Shown here piece by piece: positions 1 through 8,157 of a DNA stretch of 22,050 nucleotides (its first letter is position 1; every line of letters starts with the position of its first letter). Origin of the DNA: Actinomycetota bacterium (GTDB lineage: Bacteria > Actinomycetota > Actinomycetes > Nanopelagicales > Nanopelagicaceae); assembly GCA_002737595.1 (NCBI GenBank), contig NSHZ01000020.1, forward strand, positions 1 to 22,050, read 5' to 3'. The notes under the pieces were generated by a model. The model was not told where the DNA came from. It saw only the letters and a program-made list of their open reading frames with translations, and made no database searches. Made by a program: the position numbers and the translations under genes.

Positions 1-416
1 CTCAATAGGAGCTCCAACACATGCTCCACCCGGTCATTGGCCAGGGAGTATGGCGGATCCATGAGCACGATGTCGTAAGGCGCCGGCGCCACTTCTTGGG
101 TTAACCACTTCTCTACCGCCAGGGCGTGCACCTTGACTCCGGAGAACCCAATCTTTTCGACATTAGCCCGACAGACCGCTACCGCTTTGGGATCATTTTC
201 AATGAGATCAACCGAGGTGGCTCCTCGCGAGGCAGCCTCCAAACCTAACGCGCCGGTGCCGGCATAGAGATCGAGCACTCTGAGATCGTGCAACTCGCCA
301 AAGAGCGAACTTATTGTTGAAAAGACTCCTTCGCGCGCACGATCTGACGTAGGCCTAGTCGCGCCTTGTGGCGCCTCGAGTTTTCTACCGCGAGCAGAAC
401 CAGAAATGATTCGCAT
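1..416 (-). CDS. rsmD: 16S rRNA (guanine(966)-N2)-methyltransferase RsmD, C-terminal part cut by window edge
   Basis: RsmD methylates N2 of G966 in 16S rRNA during 30S assembly, using S-adenosylmethionine. Translating the minus strand from the ATG at 416 gives about 138 residues of a family usually near 185, so the C-terminus lies outside the window. Visible landmarks are the N-terminal MRIISGSARGRKL, the SAM-binding segment LDLYAGTGALGLEAASRGA, and the catalytic DPPY motif of N2-guanine methyltransferases close to the window edge. The start is set by an AAGGGG Shine-Dalgarno five bases upstream. It begins two bases after the recG stop codon, so the two genes are probably co-transcribed and translationally linked. 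The recG-rsmD order is common in actinobacteria, where coaD often follows (outside this window). Identification is firm. Confidence 0.95.
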   Translation of the reverse strand, partial: MRIISGSARGRKLEAPQGATRPTSDRAREGVFSTISSLFGELHDLRVLDLYAGTGALGLEAASRGATSVDLIENDPKAVAVCRANVEKIGFSGVKVHALAVEKWLTQEVAPAPYDIVLMDPPYSLANDRVEHVLELLL

Positions 417-418
417 GA

Positions 419-2641
419 CTACCCCTTCTCCATAAACGAAACGTGCTCTTCTGTCTCAAGTGCAGAAAGCGCTGCGACTAGATCACTTTCGTTACTCAGT
501 TCCGGATCCTCTTCCAAGAGTGAGATCGCAGCCGCCCTCGCGCTTTCAATGAGTGACTCATCGCGCAACACCCTCAACAACCTCAAGTGTGATCTATTTC
601 CACTCTGTGAAGCACCCAAGACATCACCTTCACGTCGTTGTTCTAGGTCAATGCGTGACAGCTCAAAACCATCGAGGGTGGCAGCCACGGCATCGAGACG
701 TTCACGAGATGGAGTGCCCTCTTCGGCATCTGAAATCAAAATACAAAGTCCAGGTGCACTTCCTCTACCCACGCGACCACGGAGTTGATGTAATTGAGAG
801 ACACCGAAACGTTCTGCATCGAGCACGATCATCGTGGTGGCGTTAGAAACATCGACACCAACTTCGATGACCGTTGTAGCAATGAGCACATCGAGATCGC
901 CGCGTGCAAAATCTGACATCACTCGATCCTTCTCTTCACTCGCTAATCGGCCGTGCAGAATGCCGACTCGCAGAGCAGAGAGCGGACCTTGCATGAGTTG
1001 AGGAGCGATCTCTAGGAGTGCGATGGGTCTGCGCTTGCTCTCTGATTCTTCGCCCTCCGTAGGCTCCGCTAGCTCTTCACTGGCCGCGTCATCGTTTGCT
1101 CCTTCGTCACCAATGCGTGGCACGACCACATATGCCTGGAAACCTTTACCCACTTCTTCCACCACGCGCTGCCAGGCACGTTCTACAAATGCCGGCTTTT
1201 CGATTTGAGAGACCACGTGCGTAGTGATGGGTGAGCGACCTTTCGGCAACTCCGCAAGGATGGAAACATCGAGATCGCCAAAGACCGTCATGGCAACAGT
1301 GCGTGGAATTGGGGTTGCGGTCATCACAAGCAAATGAGGTTGTTCGCCTTTAGCCCGCAAGGCATCTCGTTGCTCGACGCCAAAGCGGTGCTGCTCATCA
1401 ACTACAACAAGCCCTAGCTCTGCGAAGGAAACATTCTCTGAAAGCAGTGCGTGCGTGCCAATAACTACGCCGGCTTCGCCACTCGCGATATCGAGCAGGG
1501 TGGATCGTCTCGTCGCGGTATTCATTGAACCGGTCAGTAAGACCACCTTGGTGGAGTGAGCGGCCCCGCCCAGCATGTTCTTCATCGCTAAATCGCCGAG
1601 CATGAGCGAGATAGATCTGAAGTGTTGTTGCGCTAAAACTTCAGTGGGTGCCAAGAGTGCACATTGCCCACCGGCATCAATCACTGCGAGCATTGCGCGC
1701 AAGGCAACCACGGTTTTACCTGAGCCCACTTCTCCTTGAAGCAAGCGATGCATCGGATGCGACCGACAGAGATCTGTTTCAATCTCGGCGCTCACTTCGC
1801 GTTGTCCTTGAGTGAGGTCAAATGGCAGGCGAGCATCAAACTCTTCGAGGAGCCCGCCGCCTCGCAGCGCACGAGGTTGCGAAACTAATGAGCGTAGTTG
1901 TGCACGGCGCTTTCCGAGCAAGACCTGAAGGGTAAAAGCCTCTTCGAAGGCGAGGGCTTCGCGCGCCTTGGCCGCTTCGGCACGCGTCTCGGGTTGATGC
2001 ACGCCTCGAATCGCAGAGGCTGCTGACGGAAAACCTAATCCTTTTCTCACTTTGACAGGTATGACATCGGGTACTTCACCGAGAACAGCAAGCACAGTGT
2101 CAATGCACTGCCCAATCTTCCATGAAGGCAATTTTGCAGTTGCCGGATACACCGGAACAAGTGCGCTCGCATATTCACGTGCCTTGCTCTCTGCAGAGTC
2201 CGAATCAGAAGCATCTAAGAATTGATAATCTGGATGTGAAAGTTGTCGCTTTCCTTTATATGTGGAGACCTTACCTGCAAAGAGTGCGCGCCGACCGATC
2301 CGTATTTCGCGTTCACGCCAGGCTTGGTTAAAGAAAGTCATCGTGACATTAGATTGACCATCAGAAACGATCACTTCAAGCATCGAACCCTTGCGCGTCT
2401 TCCATTGGCGATTAGTGACTTTAGAAATCTCTCCGACAAGTGTGACAAGTTCGCCATCTAAGAGACCATCAAGACTGGTGAGTTCGCCGCGCTCTGCATA
2501 TCTGCGCGGATAATGTCGAATGAGATCTTCTACCGTGCGTAAAGCTAATCCACTCTCCAACACTTTCGCGGTCTTATCACCCAAGTACTTCTTCAACGGC
2601 GCTTGGAATTGCGCGGTCAGTTCACCTGTTTCACTCACCAT
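419..2641 (-). CDS. recG: ATP-dependent DNA helicase RecG
   Basis: RecG remodels stalled replication forks and branched recombination intermediates. The 740-residue protein has the expected architecture: an N-terminal wedge/OB region (about 1-170), then two helicase lobes. Motifs visible are TQGQ near 277, Walker A GEVGSGKT (303-310), the DEQH box (415-418), motif III TATPIPRT (441-448) and motif VI RGRVGRG (621-627). Between the lobes, residues about 511-537 form a Glu/Asp/Ser-rich insertion that looks disordered. The ATG at 2641 has an AGGGG Shine-Dalgarno seven bases upstream. The gene starts 10 bases after the stop of the DAK-like gene and is followed two bases later by rsmD, giving a three-gene minus-strand unit. 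Length and motifs are complete, with no sign of damage. Confidence 0.97.
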   Translation of the reverse strand: MVSETGELTAQFQAPLKKYLGDKTAKVLESGLALRTVEDLIRHYPRRYAERGELTSLDGLLDGELVTLVGEISKVTNRQWKTRKGSMLEVIVSDGQSNVTMTFFNQAWREREIRIGRRALFAGKVSTYKGKRQLSHPDYQFLDASDSDSAESKAREYASALVPVYPATAKLPSWKIGQCIDTVLAVLGEVPDVIPVKVRKGLGFPSAASAIRGVHQPETRAEAAKAREALAFEEAFTLQVLLGKRRAQLRSLVSQPRALRGGGLLEEFDARLPFDLTQGQREVSAEIETDLCRSHPMHRLLQGEVGSGKTVVALRAMLAVIDAGGQCALLAPTEVLAQQHFRSISLMLGDLAMKNMLGGAAHSTKVVLLTGSMNTATRRSTLLDIASGEAGVVIGTHALLSENVSFAELGLVVVDEQHRFGVEQRDALRAKGEQPHLLVMTATPIPRTVAMTVFGDLDVSILAELPKGRSPITTHVVSQIEKPAFVERAWQRVVEEVGKGFQAYVVVPRIGDEGANDDAASEELAEPTEGEESESKRRPIALLEIAPQLMQGPLSALRVGILHGRLASEEKDRVMSDFARGDLDVLIATTVIEVGVDVSNATTMIVLDAERFGVSQLHQLRGRVGRGSAPGLCILISDAEEGTPSRERLDAVAATLDGFELSRIDLEQRREGDVLGASQSGNRSHLRLLRVLRDESLIESARAAAISLLEEDPELSNESDLVAALSALETEEHVSFMEKG

Positions 2642-2651
2642 GTATCAACCC

Positions 2652-4214
2652 CTACTCAACCCCGAGTAAGAGCGGGTACCACGCTTGGCCTCCGTTAATA
2701 ATGGAGACCTCTACATGTGGATTCACTGATTGGGCGGTGGCGGAGACAGCCTCTGCGAGCGCCAAGCCGCCGCCTTCGCCAATAACTATGGTCAATAAGT
2801 CTCCGCCTTCGCCGAGCATGAGAGTGGCAGTGTCACACGCCGCCTGCGCGAGATCTTTGCCAACCACGCACACATCACCATTAATCAATCCCAAGACATC
2901 ACCGGCAGCACACTCGCCGGCGAAGGTAAGAAATGGGCGCCGTGCAACAGCAAGTGTTGCGTATCTCGCATGTGCCACCGCTTCAGTCATCTCACCAAGC
3001 ACCGCATCGAAACCTTTGCTCTCATCATGTAGCGCAATTGCGGCAAGCGATTGCACTGGCGAGCGCGAGGGGAGCACGGCTGCGCGCGCGCCATCTTCGC
3101 GAATAACAATAAGTGCTTCATCTGCAGTGGACTTGCCGGCCTTATCGTGCGGCAGGAGCAGTACCTCGTGCGCGCCTTCGGCCGCATCAATCCATTCGTC
3201 AACGCCCACTCGACGTGATTCGAAAGCCGCAATGACGGTAACGCCAGAAGCTTCAAGCACCTCTTGTAAGCCAGGCCCGTTTGCTACCGTGATTACGCGC
3301 CTGGTTCCACTCGCAACAAAAGATGTGAGCGTAGTGATGCGAACTCGGTGGACGACGCCAGCTTTCATTCCTGCGTCTACTGCGCCACCAGCAGCATCAG
3401 TATGCACGTGCACATTCCACGTAGGAACATCTCCTACAACTAAGACACTTGAACCAAGAGCATCAAGGTCTACACGTAACTTCGCGACCTTTTCTACATC
3501 ACTCGATGCGAGTAAATACATCACCTCATACTCACCATCGGACTCACCTTCGCAAGCCGTGACACTTGCAGGAGTGAAAGTGATTCCTTCGAGTGGCGCC
3601 GATGCTGGGTCGAGTACTTCAACAAGTGCGGCCAGAATGCGTTCTAGTGCGTGCGCACCCGCATCAATTACGCCAGCGGCTTCCGGGACAGGTGGGTTTA
3701 ATGCCGAGTCGATCGCCGCACGATGTGCACCGCTCCAAGCGGCGCGGGCTACATCCACTTTATTTTTCTTTTCACATCGTTCGGCAAATTCAGCTGCCGA
3801 AGAAATCGCGGTGAGAATCGTTCCCGGCAAAGGTTTGACGACCGCCTCCCACGCTTTCTTTCGGGCAGCACAGAGCGCAGCTACCAATCCAGAATCGAAT
3901 TCGGCAGCGATGCCAGCAAAGATTTGACTGGTGATGACGCCGGAATTTCCACGCGCCCCCACCAAAGCGCCTTGTGCAAAAAGGGCTGGGAGCCCAGCGC
4001 CGCCAGTCGATCCGGCTAAAGCTGCGCGCCCTGCCTCCACCGTCGACCAGACATTGGTACCGGTATCGCCATCGGCTACCGGGTAGACGTTTTCGCTGTT
4101 GAGACCCTCGCGCGCCTCCCCCAGGAGGGAAGCGCTACGCTCAATCCAGGCACGAAACTCCCCTGAACTCAGCCCGTCGGGGCGAGTTTCAGGCACGCTG
4201 GGGGTGTTGGCCAT
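2652..4214 (-). CDS. DAK/DhaL-domain protein, FakA-like (putative fatty acid kinase catalytic subunit)
   Basis: The protein (520 residues) begins with a DhaL-type ATP-binding domain: ENVYPVADGDTGTN at 41-54 supplies the acidic metal-binding residues, and GARGNSGVITSQ follows at 86-97. The remaining ~300 residues resemble the C-terminal part of FakA, including a GEGGDLLTIVIGEGG stretch. In Firmicutes FakA phosphorylates fatty acids bound to a FakB (DegV) carrier. Actinobacterial homologues are usually annotated only as DAK2-domain proteins, and their substrate is not settled. No FakB/DegV partner is in the window. The recG-DAK-rpmB neighbourhood is conserved in actinobacteria. The start ATG has the -10-like TAGCCT seven bases upstream and no Shine-Dalgarno, suggesting a leaderless message. 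Family assignment is firm; fatty acid kinase activity is inferred. Confidence 0.9.
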   Translation of the reverse strand: MANTPSVPETRPDGLSSGEFRAWIERSASLLGEAREGLNSENVYPVADGDTGTNVWSTVEAGRAALAGSTGGAGLPALFAQGALVGARGNSGVITSQIFAGIAAEFDSGLVAALCAARKKAWEAVVKPLPGTILTAISSAAEFAERCEKKNKVDVARAAWSGAHRAAIDSALNPPVPEAAGVIDAGAHALERILAALVEVLDPASAPLEGITFTPASVTACEGESDGEYEVMYLLASSDVEKVAKLRVDLDALGSSVLVVGDVPTWNVHVHTDAAGGAVDAGMKAGVVHRVRITTLTSFVASGTRRVITVANGPGLQEVLEASGVTVIAAFESRRVGVDEWIDAAEGAHEVLLLPHDKAGKSTADEALIVIREDGARAAVLPSRSPVQSLAAIALHDESKGFDAVLGEMTEAVAHARYATLAVARRPFLTFAGECAAGDVLGLINGDVCVVGKDLAQAACDTATLMLGEGGDLLTIVIGEGGGLALAEAVSATAQSVNPHVEVSIINGGQAWYPLLLGVE

Positions 4215-4221
4215 AAGCGTC

Positions 4222-4227
4222 AGGCTA
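4222..4227 (-). promoter_or_regulatory. Putative leaderless -10 of the DAK-like gene
   Basis: Minus-strand TAGCCT fits the actinobacterial TANNNT -10 consensus and lies seven bases before the ATG at 4214, so transcription would begin at or next to the start codon. No convincing -35 is visible. See the finding on leaderless starts. Confidence 0.5.
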
Positions 4228-4310
4228 GCGCCGATTTCTCCCCAAGGCAGGCTCTCGGCTACTCTTCACCCGTAAGCAAGGCGTCTCTGCGCCTGATGAA
4301 AACCCCTATC

Positions 4311-4316
4311 AAGGAG
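4311..4316 (+). promoter_or_regulatory. Ribosome binding site that sets the rpmB start
   Basis: AAGGAG lies six bases upstream of the GTG at 4323. It would be inside the coding region if the upstream in-frame ATG at 4296 were used, so it argues for GTG 4323 as the true start. Confidence 0.8.
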
Positions 4317-4322
4317 TATGAC

Positions 4323-4508
4323 GTGGCATCGGTATGCGAGATCTGTGGCAAGGGCCCATCGTGGGGCAACAGCATTTCCCATTCCCACGTGCGCACTTCA
4401 CGCCGCTGGAACCCCAATATTCAACGCGTCCGCGCGATCATCAAGGGCACCCCAAAGCGCGTCAACGTCTGCGTCTCTTGCCTTAAGGCCGGCAAAGTAA
4501 CTCGCTAG
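4323..4508 (+). CDS. rpmB: 50S ribosomal protein L28
   Basis: The 61-residue product reads MASVCEICGKGPSWGNSIS at its start and ends CLKAGKVTR, the typical bacterial L28 pattern, with RRWNPNIQRVRA in the middle. Two Cys-x-x-Cys pairs (CEIC near the start, CVSC near the end) mark the zinc-binding form of L28. The reading frame opens upstream at ATG 4296, but L28 proteins begin at the MA-VC position, and an AAGGAG site lies six bases before GTG 4323, so the shorter form is preferred. The gene is divergent from the DAK-like gene, as in other actinobacteria. Its own promoter must lie within the 108 bases between them; TACTCT at 4260-4265 is a possible -10. No terminator is visible before the convergent gene 21 bases downstream. 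Confidence 0.96.
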   Translation: MASVCEICGKGPSWGNSISHSHVRTSRRWNPNIQRVRAIIKGTPKRVNVCVSCLKAGKVTR

Positions 4509-4529
4509 TCGTTTTGCTGAACTCATCTG

Positions 4530-4970
4530 CTAGCTAATCTGTAGCGCCCTCGTTTCGCGGTTCTCTAAGAGCGCGCCCACACACGTAAATGCCCCTGGGC
4601 TCATTCGGTAAACCGCGTTCTGGCCATACTGCCGGGCAAACTCTAAGACCACTTCTTCCGCTAACCCCATGACTGCAAATCCGGGCTCTATCCAGGTTGA
4701 AGCCGGATCATGTCCAGCTGCCTCAAAGAGAAAAGCGCCCGCTCTCTCGAGGCCATGGCGCAAACCGGCGTTAAGCGCCGAGTTCATCTGAGGCGTGAAT
4801 TGGTCGCTACTCCATGGGTTTGCCGCAGTCATCACGAAGAACTCTTCGGCGGGAAAGATCCATTGCCCGCTAGGAGTATCAGAAGCTTGCAAGAGATGCG
4901 TGCGGTTGTGATCGTCCGTCACACGCACGTGTGTTTCCATGTAGAACTTCCAAAAATCGTTCGTCATCAC
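4530..4970 (-). CDS. DUF3293 domain protein, coupled to thiD
   Basis: A small protein of 145-146 residues. It matches the DUF3293 pattern as I know it: TAANPWS (about 48-54) where the family has TAWNP-S, then a HDPASTWIEPGFAV stretch and ARQYGQNAVY (112-121). No signal peptide or membrane segment is seen. The function of the family is unknown. The first codon is either GTG 4970 or the immediately following ATG 4967; AAAGAG lies five or eight bases upstream, respectively. The gene begins one base after the thiD stop codon, implying translational coupling in a thiL-thiD-DUF3293 unit. This hints at a link to thiamine or cofactor metabolism, but the position may only reflect tight packing. It converges on rpmB. 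Confidence 0.8.
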   Translation of the reverse strand: MMTNDFWKFYMETHVRVTDDHNRTHLLQASDTPSGQWIFPAEEFFVMTAANPWSSDQFTPQMNSALNAGLRHGLERAGAFLFEAAGHDPASTWIEPGFAVMGLAEEVVLEFARQYGQNAVYRMSPGAFTCVGALLENRETRALQIS

Positions 4971-4971
4971 A

Positions 4972-5763
4972 TCAACTCTTTCGACTCTGCCAACCGTGAT
5001 CTACCGGACCAATCCCAGACCCTAACGGAAACCCCAACTTGATGGCGCCAGTGATGTACTTCTTTGCTAACCCCACTGCTTCTGGAACCGAATTGCCAAG
5101 CGCTAAGTAACTTGCGATCGCGGATGCAAGAGTGCAACCAGTTCCGTGAGTATGTCGATTCTCAAAACGCTCTGACTCAAATCGGTGGCTCTCTTTTCCA
5201 TTGGTGAGTAAATCAACCGCTGGTCCTGCCAGATGGCCACCTTTGATCAACACCCACTCGGGACCGAAAGCCAAGAGCGCATCGGCCGCATAACTCATTC
5301 CCTTTTCATCAGAAACAGTGATCCCAGTCAATTGCGATACTTCAAAGAGATTTGGAGTAATCACAGTTGCAATAGGAATGAGCCGCTCCCGCAAATTCGT
5401 GAGTGCATCGACCGCTAGCAGCGAATCACCATGCTTACTCACACCTACCGGATCAACCACGATTGGAACATTTGCTGGGAGGCGCTCCAACAATTCGGCC
5501 ACAACAGCAACAAGTGGCGCGCTTGCAAGCATTCCAGTCTTTACTGCGTCAACACCGATGTCATCGACTACAGAATGGAATTGCGTCTCAACCGCTTCTG
5601 CAGGCATTTCCCAAACGCCTTGCACTCCCAACGAATTCTGTGCCGTGATCGCAGTAAGAACGCTCATGCCGTGAACCCCACACGCGAGCATGGTTTTGAG
5701 ATCTGCTTGGATACCGGCACCGCCACCACTATCAGAGCCAGCAATCGTGAGTACCCGCTTCAT
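4972..5763 (-). CDS. thiD: Hydroxymethylpyrimidine/phosphomethylpyrimidine kinase ThiD
   Basis: ThiD phosphorylates HMP and HMP-phosphate with ATP to give HMP pyrophosphate for thiamine phosphate synthesis; it belongs to the ribokinase fold. Seen in the 263-residue product: N-terminal [34 protein letters not shown] in the middle, [14 protein letters not shown], and the anion-hole/catalytic GTGCTLAS (207-214). It is a stand-alone ThiD without a fused ThiE or TenA domain. An in-frame GTG at 5769 would add two residues, but the ATG at 5763 is preferred because TAGAGT, a good -10, lies exactly six bases before it (leaderless geometry). It follows thiL by 21 bases; no TPP riboswitch could fit in that gap. 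Confidence 0.95.
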   Translation of the reverse strand: MKRVLTIAGSDSGGGAGIQADLKTMLACGVHGMSVLTAITAQNSLGVQGVWEMPAEAVETQFHSVVDDIGVDAVKTGMLASAPLVAVVAELLERLPANVPIVVDPVGVSKHGDSLLAVDALTNLRERLIPIATVITPNLFEVSQLTGITVSDEKGMSYAADALLAFGPEWVLIKGGHLAGPAVDLLTNGKESHRFESERFENRHTHGTGCTLASAIASYLALGNSVPEAVGLAKKYITGAIKLGFPLGSGIGPVDHGWQSRKS

Positions 5764-5769
5764 ATGCAC

Positions 5770-5775
5770 ACTCTA
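5770..5775 (-). promoter_or_regulatory. Putative leaderless -10 of thiD
   Basis: Minus-strand TAGAGT lies six bases before ATG 5763, inside the 21-base gap after the thiL stop. If real, thiD-DUF3293 can be transcribed separately from thiL. Confidence 0.5.
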
Positions 5776-5784
5776 ATTCATAAA

Positions 5785-6747
5785 TTAAGCGGAAAAGTGA
5801 TCGTAGCCATGACTGCGCAGCGAAACCCCTGCACTTACTACCGCCGAGTCACCCCGCACACAGACCACGCCAATCGCGCGCGCTGCCGGCGGCGGACTCT
5901 GCTCAGCAGGGAGTGTGCCCACAAATGCGTGGTCTTCTCCCCCATTCAGAACCCACTCAAAGGGATCCATCTCTAATTCTTCAGCAGCCGCCTGCAAGTC
6001 CGAAATATCAAATGCGTCAAGATTGATATCTATCGTGACTCCACTGGCGTCCGCAATATGTGCAAGATCTGCAGCCAGCCCATCGCTCACATCACACATT
6101 GAGGTGGCGCCACGAGTGGCAAACTCGCGAGCTAATTCATACGGGGGCTTTGGAACTTTGTGTAGTGCCACTAAGCCTGGCGCACTCGACATCCCTCGAG
6201 TAAGAATCTCCAAGCCAGCAGCTGAAGCTCCGGTCTGCCCCAGAAGATAAACGATGTTGCCCACCTGTGCGCCTGCGCGCGTAATGGGCTCCTTAACAGA
6301 ATCATTCACCTCACCAATAGCCGTGATCGAAATGGTGATGTCATCTCCACGCACGGTATCGCCGCCCACCACACTCGCACCCTCTCCTTCACATTCATCA
6401 TTAATTCCTTGCGTGAGTTGAAGCGCCCATTCGGTCGAGAGCGAAGCGGGGGCAGCGAAGGCCACTACCAGAGCTCGAGTTTGGCCACCCATAGCGGCGA
6501 TGTCAGCTAAATTTGCGGCCGCACACTTGCGACCAATCTCGTAAGCGCTCGACCAATCCGTGCGAAAGTGCACGCCTTCGATGGCCATATCCGTAGTAAC
6601 GAGCGCCTTGCCCGACGGGAGCGCGATCAGCGCCGCATCATCACCAATGCCAATTTCCACACCGGTTCCAGCTCGCGTTGCCAAAGCAATCGCGGCGATG
6701 AGCCCAAATTCCCCTACCTCGCCGAGGGTACTCATAGCCTTCGCCAC
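5785..6747 (-). CDS. thiL: Thiamine-monophosphate kinase ThiL
   Basis: ThiL makes thiamine diphosphate from thiamine monophosphate and ATP, the last step of the pathway. The 320-residue protein (usual length about 310-330) shows the PurM/ThiL-fold Mg-ATP signatures: GIGDDAA (33-39), TTDMAIEGVHF (51-61), NLADIAAMGG near 80-88, and SVVGGDTVRGDD. The GTG start at 6747 is supported by AGGAG eight bases upstream; the in-frame ATG at 6735 lacks such a site. thiL, thiD and the DUF3293 gene form one minus-strand run, while the 62-base gap upstream separates thiL from the divergent RAM-domain gene. That gap is too short for a standard TPP riboswitch. The order of thiL next to the RAM protein and ddl is widespread in actinobacteria. 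Confidence 0.95.
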   Translation of the reverse strand: MAKAMSTLGEVGEFGLIAAIALATRAGTGVEIGIGDDAALIALPSGKALVTTDMAIEGVHFRTDWSSAYEIGRKCAAANLADIAAMGGQTRALVVAFAAPASLSTEWALQLTQGINDECEGEGASVVGGDTVRGDDITISITAIGEVNDSVKEPITRAGAQVGNIVYLLGQTGASAAGLEILTRGMSSAPGLVALHKVPKPPYELAREFATRGATSMCDVSDGLAADLAHIADASGVTIDINLDAFDISDLQAAAEELEMDPFEWVLNGGEDHAFVGTLPAEQSPPPAARAIGVVCVRGDSAVVSAGVSLRSHGYDHFSA

Positions 6748-6796
6748 CCGTTACGCTCCTGGCAGAGGGCGCACTCTTCCGCGCCGCCCTCCCAGT

Positions 6797-6804
6797 GAGA
6801 GGAG
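6797..6804 (+). promoter_or_regulatory. Strong Shine-Dalgarno for the RAM-domain gene
   Basis: GAGAGGAG ends five bases before ATG 6810. It decides the start against the GTG at 6795, which would place this site inside the coding region. Confidence 0.75.
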
Positions 6805-6809
6805 TGATC

Positions 6810-7049
6810 ATGGCCACCGTGCACGCTTACATCTTGATTCAGACTGAGGTCGGCAAGTCTGCCGATGTCGCTAATGCCATTCGACAACTCCCTGGAATCA
6901 CTCTCGCCGAAGATGTCACAGGCCCCTACGACGTGATCGTGCGCTCGGAAGCCACCGATATGAACGAACTTGGCCGTCAAGTGGTTGCGAAGATACAAGC
7001 AGTGCCGGGGATTACTCGCACGTTGACTTGCCCGGTAGTGCATTTCTAA
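6810..7049 (+). CDS. Stand-alone Lrp/AsnC ligand-binding (RAM) domain protein
   Basis: The 79-residue product is only the C-terminal RAM (regulation of amino acid metabolism) domain of Lrp/AsnC regulators, with no helix-turn-helix: MATVHAYILIQTEVGKSADV at the start, then LPGITLAEDVTGPYDVIV and VPGITRTLTC, giving the beta-alpha-beta-beta-alpha-beta pattern of the family. Such proteins assemble as oligomers and bind small amino acids in other species; here the ligand and any partner are unknown. The ATG at 6810 is chosen over the in-frame GTG at 6795 because GAGAGGAG ends five bases before it. It is divergent from thiL and converges on ddl with only three bases between stop codons. A RAM protein at this spot between thiL and ddl is typical for actinobacteria. 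Confidence 0.92.
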   Translation: MATVHAYILIQTEVGKSADVANAIRQLPGITLAEDVTGPYDVIVRSEATDMNELGRQVVAKIQAVPGITRTLTCPVVHF

Positions 7050-7052
7050 CTG

Positions 7053-8102
7053 CTAACGCAAAATCGTGGTCGGGCGCGCGAGCGCTTCATCAATCAAAAT
7101 GGAAATAAGTTCCTTGTAGGGAACACCGCTTGCATCCCATAAACGCGGATACATCGAAGTGGGCGTAAAGCCAGGCATGGTATTCACTTCGTTAATAAGT
7201 AGGCCTTCAGCTGTCAAGAAGAAGTCAACGCGCGCTACACCCTCGCAACCGAGGGCAATGAAAGCTTCCTGGGCCATGGCTTGAATCTCTCGACTCATCT
7301 CAGGATCAAGATCTGCAGGAATCGTCAACTTGGTTGCCTCGTCTAAATACTTCGCCGCAAAGTCATAGAACTCGTACTTACTATCAACCACGATTTCACC
7401 AGGAACCGAAACCATAATTTCACCAGCAGCGTTTTGAAGAACCGCGCATTCAACTTCACGACCGATCACGCCCTCCTCAACAATGATGCGAGCATCATGT
7501 TCGCCAGCCACAGCAATGGCATCGCCAAGATCTGCAGCGCTCTTCACCTTCGTGATTCCTTGGCTCGAACCGGCGCGTGACGGCTTTACAAAAACTGGCA
7601 ATGGCAGGTGCTCTGTAATTTCACTTTCGATTCCAGTGGGATCTAGCACCCAATCTGCAAATCGAAAAGAAACGTGGTCAGGGGTGGGAAGTTCGGCAGA
7701 AGTAAGTAATTGCTTCATGGCCGACTTCTCCATAGACGCCGCCGACGCTAAGACCCCTGAGCCGACGTAGCGCATCTTCGCGCTCTCCAATAATCCTTGA
7801 ATGGCACCATCTTCACCATAAGCACCATGAAGAACGGGAAAAACCACGTCAAATCCTTCGAGGAGCCCTGGACCTGCAAGCGCACTATGCGTGGCATCTG
7901 TGACTTCAGGGAGCACATCTCCACGAAGCACAAAATCGGGATTCTCCATGACGCGCCAGCCACCATCACGAGTAATCCCAAGCACGGTCACTTCGAATCG
8001 ATCTTGGTCGATTGCGGCGAGCACACTCCCGGTAGAGATACAGGAAATACCGTGCTCGCTACTTTGTCCTCCACAAATGAGAGCTACACGTACACGAGGC
8101 AT
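7053..8102 (-). CDS. ddl: D-alanine--D-alanine ligase
   Basis: Ddl joins two D-alanines for the peptidoglycan stem peptide using ATP. The 349-residue protein has the full ATP-grasp layout: N-terminal MPRVRVALICGGQSSEHGIS, VLHGAYGEDGAIQGLLE, YVGSGVLASAASMEKSAMK, VKPSRAGSSQGITKV, and the C-terminal catalytic RVDFFLTAEGLLINEVNTMP followed by GFTPTSMYP. The open frame extends 52 residues further upstream (to 8258), but that part overlaps the divergent gene and has no family similarity. ATG 8102 sits at the usual Ddl start, with the -10-like TACTGT six bases before it, so it is preferred. Unlike in many actinobacteria, ddl is separated from gpsA here by an opposite-strand PLP enzyme gene. Confidence 0.95.
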   Translation of the reverse strand: MPRVRVALICGGQSSEHGISCISTGSVLAAIDQDRFEVTVLGITRDGGWRVMENPDFVLRGDVLPEVTDATHSALAGPGLLEGFDVVFPVLHGAYGEDGAIQGLLESAKMRYVGSGVLASAASMEKSAMKQLLTSAELPTPDHVSFRFADWVLDPTGIESEITEHLPLPVFVKPSRAGSSQGITKVKSAADLGDAIAVAGEHDARIIVEEGVIGREVECAVLQNAAGEIMVSVPGEIVVDSKYEFYDFAAKYLDEATKLTIPADLDPEMSREIQAMAQEAFIALGCEGVARVDFFLTAEGLLINEVNTMPGFTPTSMYPRLWDASGVPYKELISILIDEALARPTTILR

Positions 8103-8108
8103 GAGATG

Positions 8109-8114
8109 ACAGTA
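8109..8114 (-). promoter_or_regulatory. Putative leaderless -10 of ddl
   Basis: Minus-strand TACTGT (TANNNT type) is six bases before ATG 8102. No Shine-Dalgarno is present at the right distance, which supports a leaderless start. Confidence 0.5.
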
Positions 8115-8145
8115 CCTGAACCACCTCAACAAGCGCCTGATAGTG

Positions 8146-8151
8146 GATACT
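8146..8151 (+). promoter_or_regulatory. Possible leaderless -10 of the transsulfuration-family gene
   Basis: GATACT (one mismatch to TATACT) lies six bases before ATG 8158. It is weaker than the other examples because the first base deviates, but there is no Shine-Dalgarno for this start. Confidence 0.35.
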
Positions 8152-8157
8152 TGCCTC

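Noticed and set aside
2701..3927. Long plus-strand open frame (408 codons) opposite the DAK-like gene
   Set aside because: It is fully antisense to a clearly conserved gene, its product is a Ser/Ala/Thr-rich composition typical of a shadow frame, and no family motif is visible.
5764..6809. TPP riboswitch upstream of thiD or thiL
   Set aside because: The gaps are 21 and 62 bases, too short, and no thi-box-like sequence was recognised.
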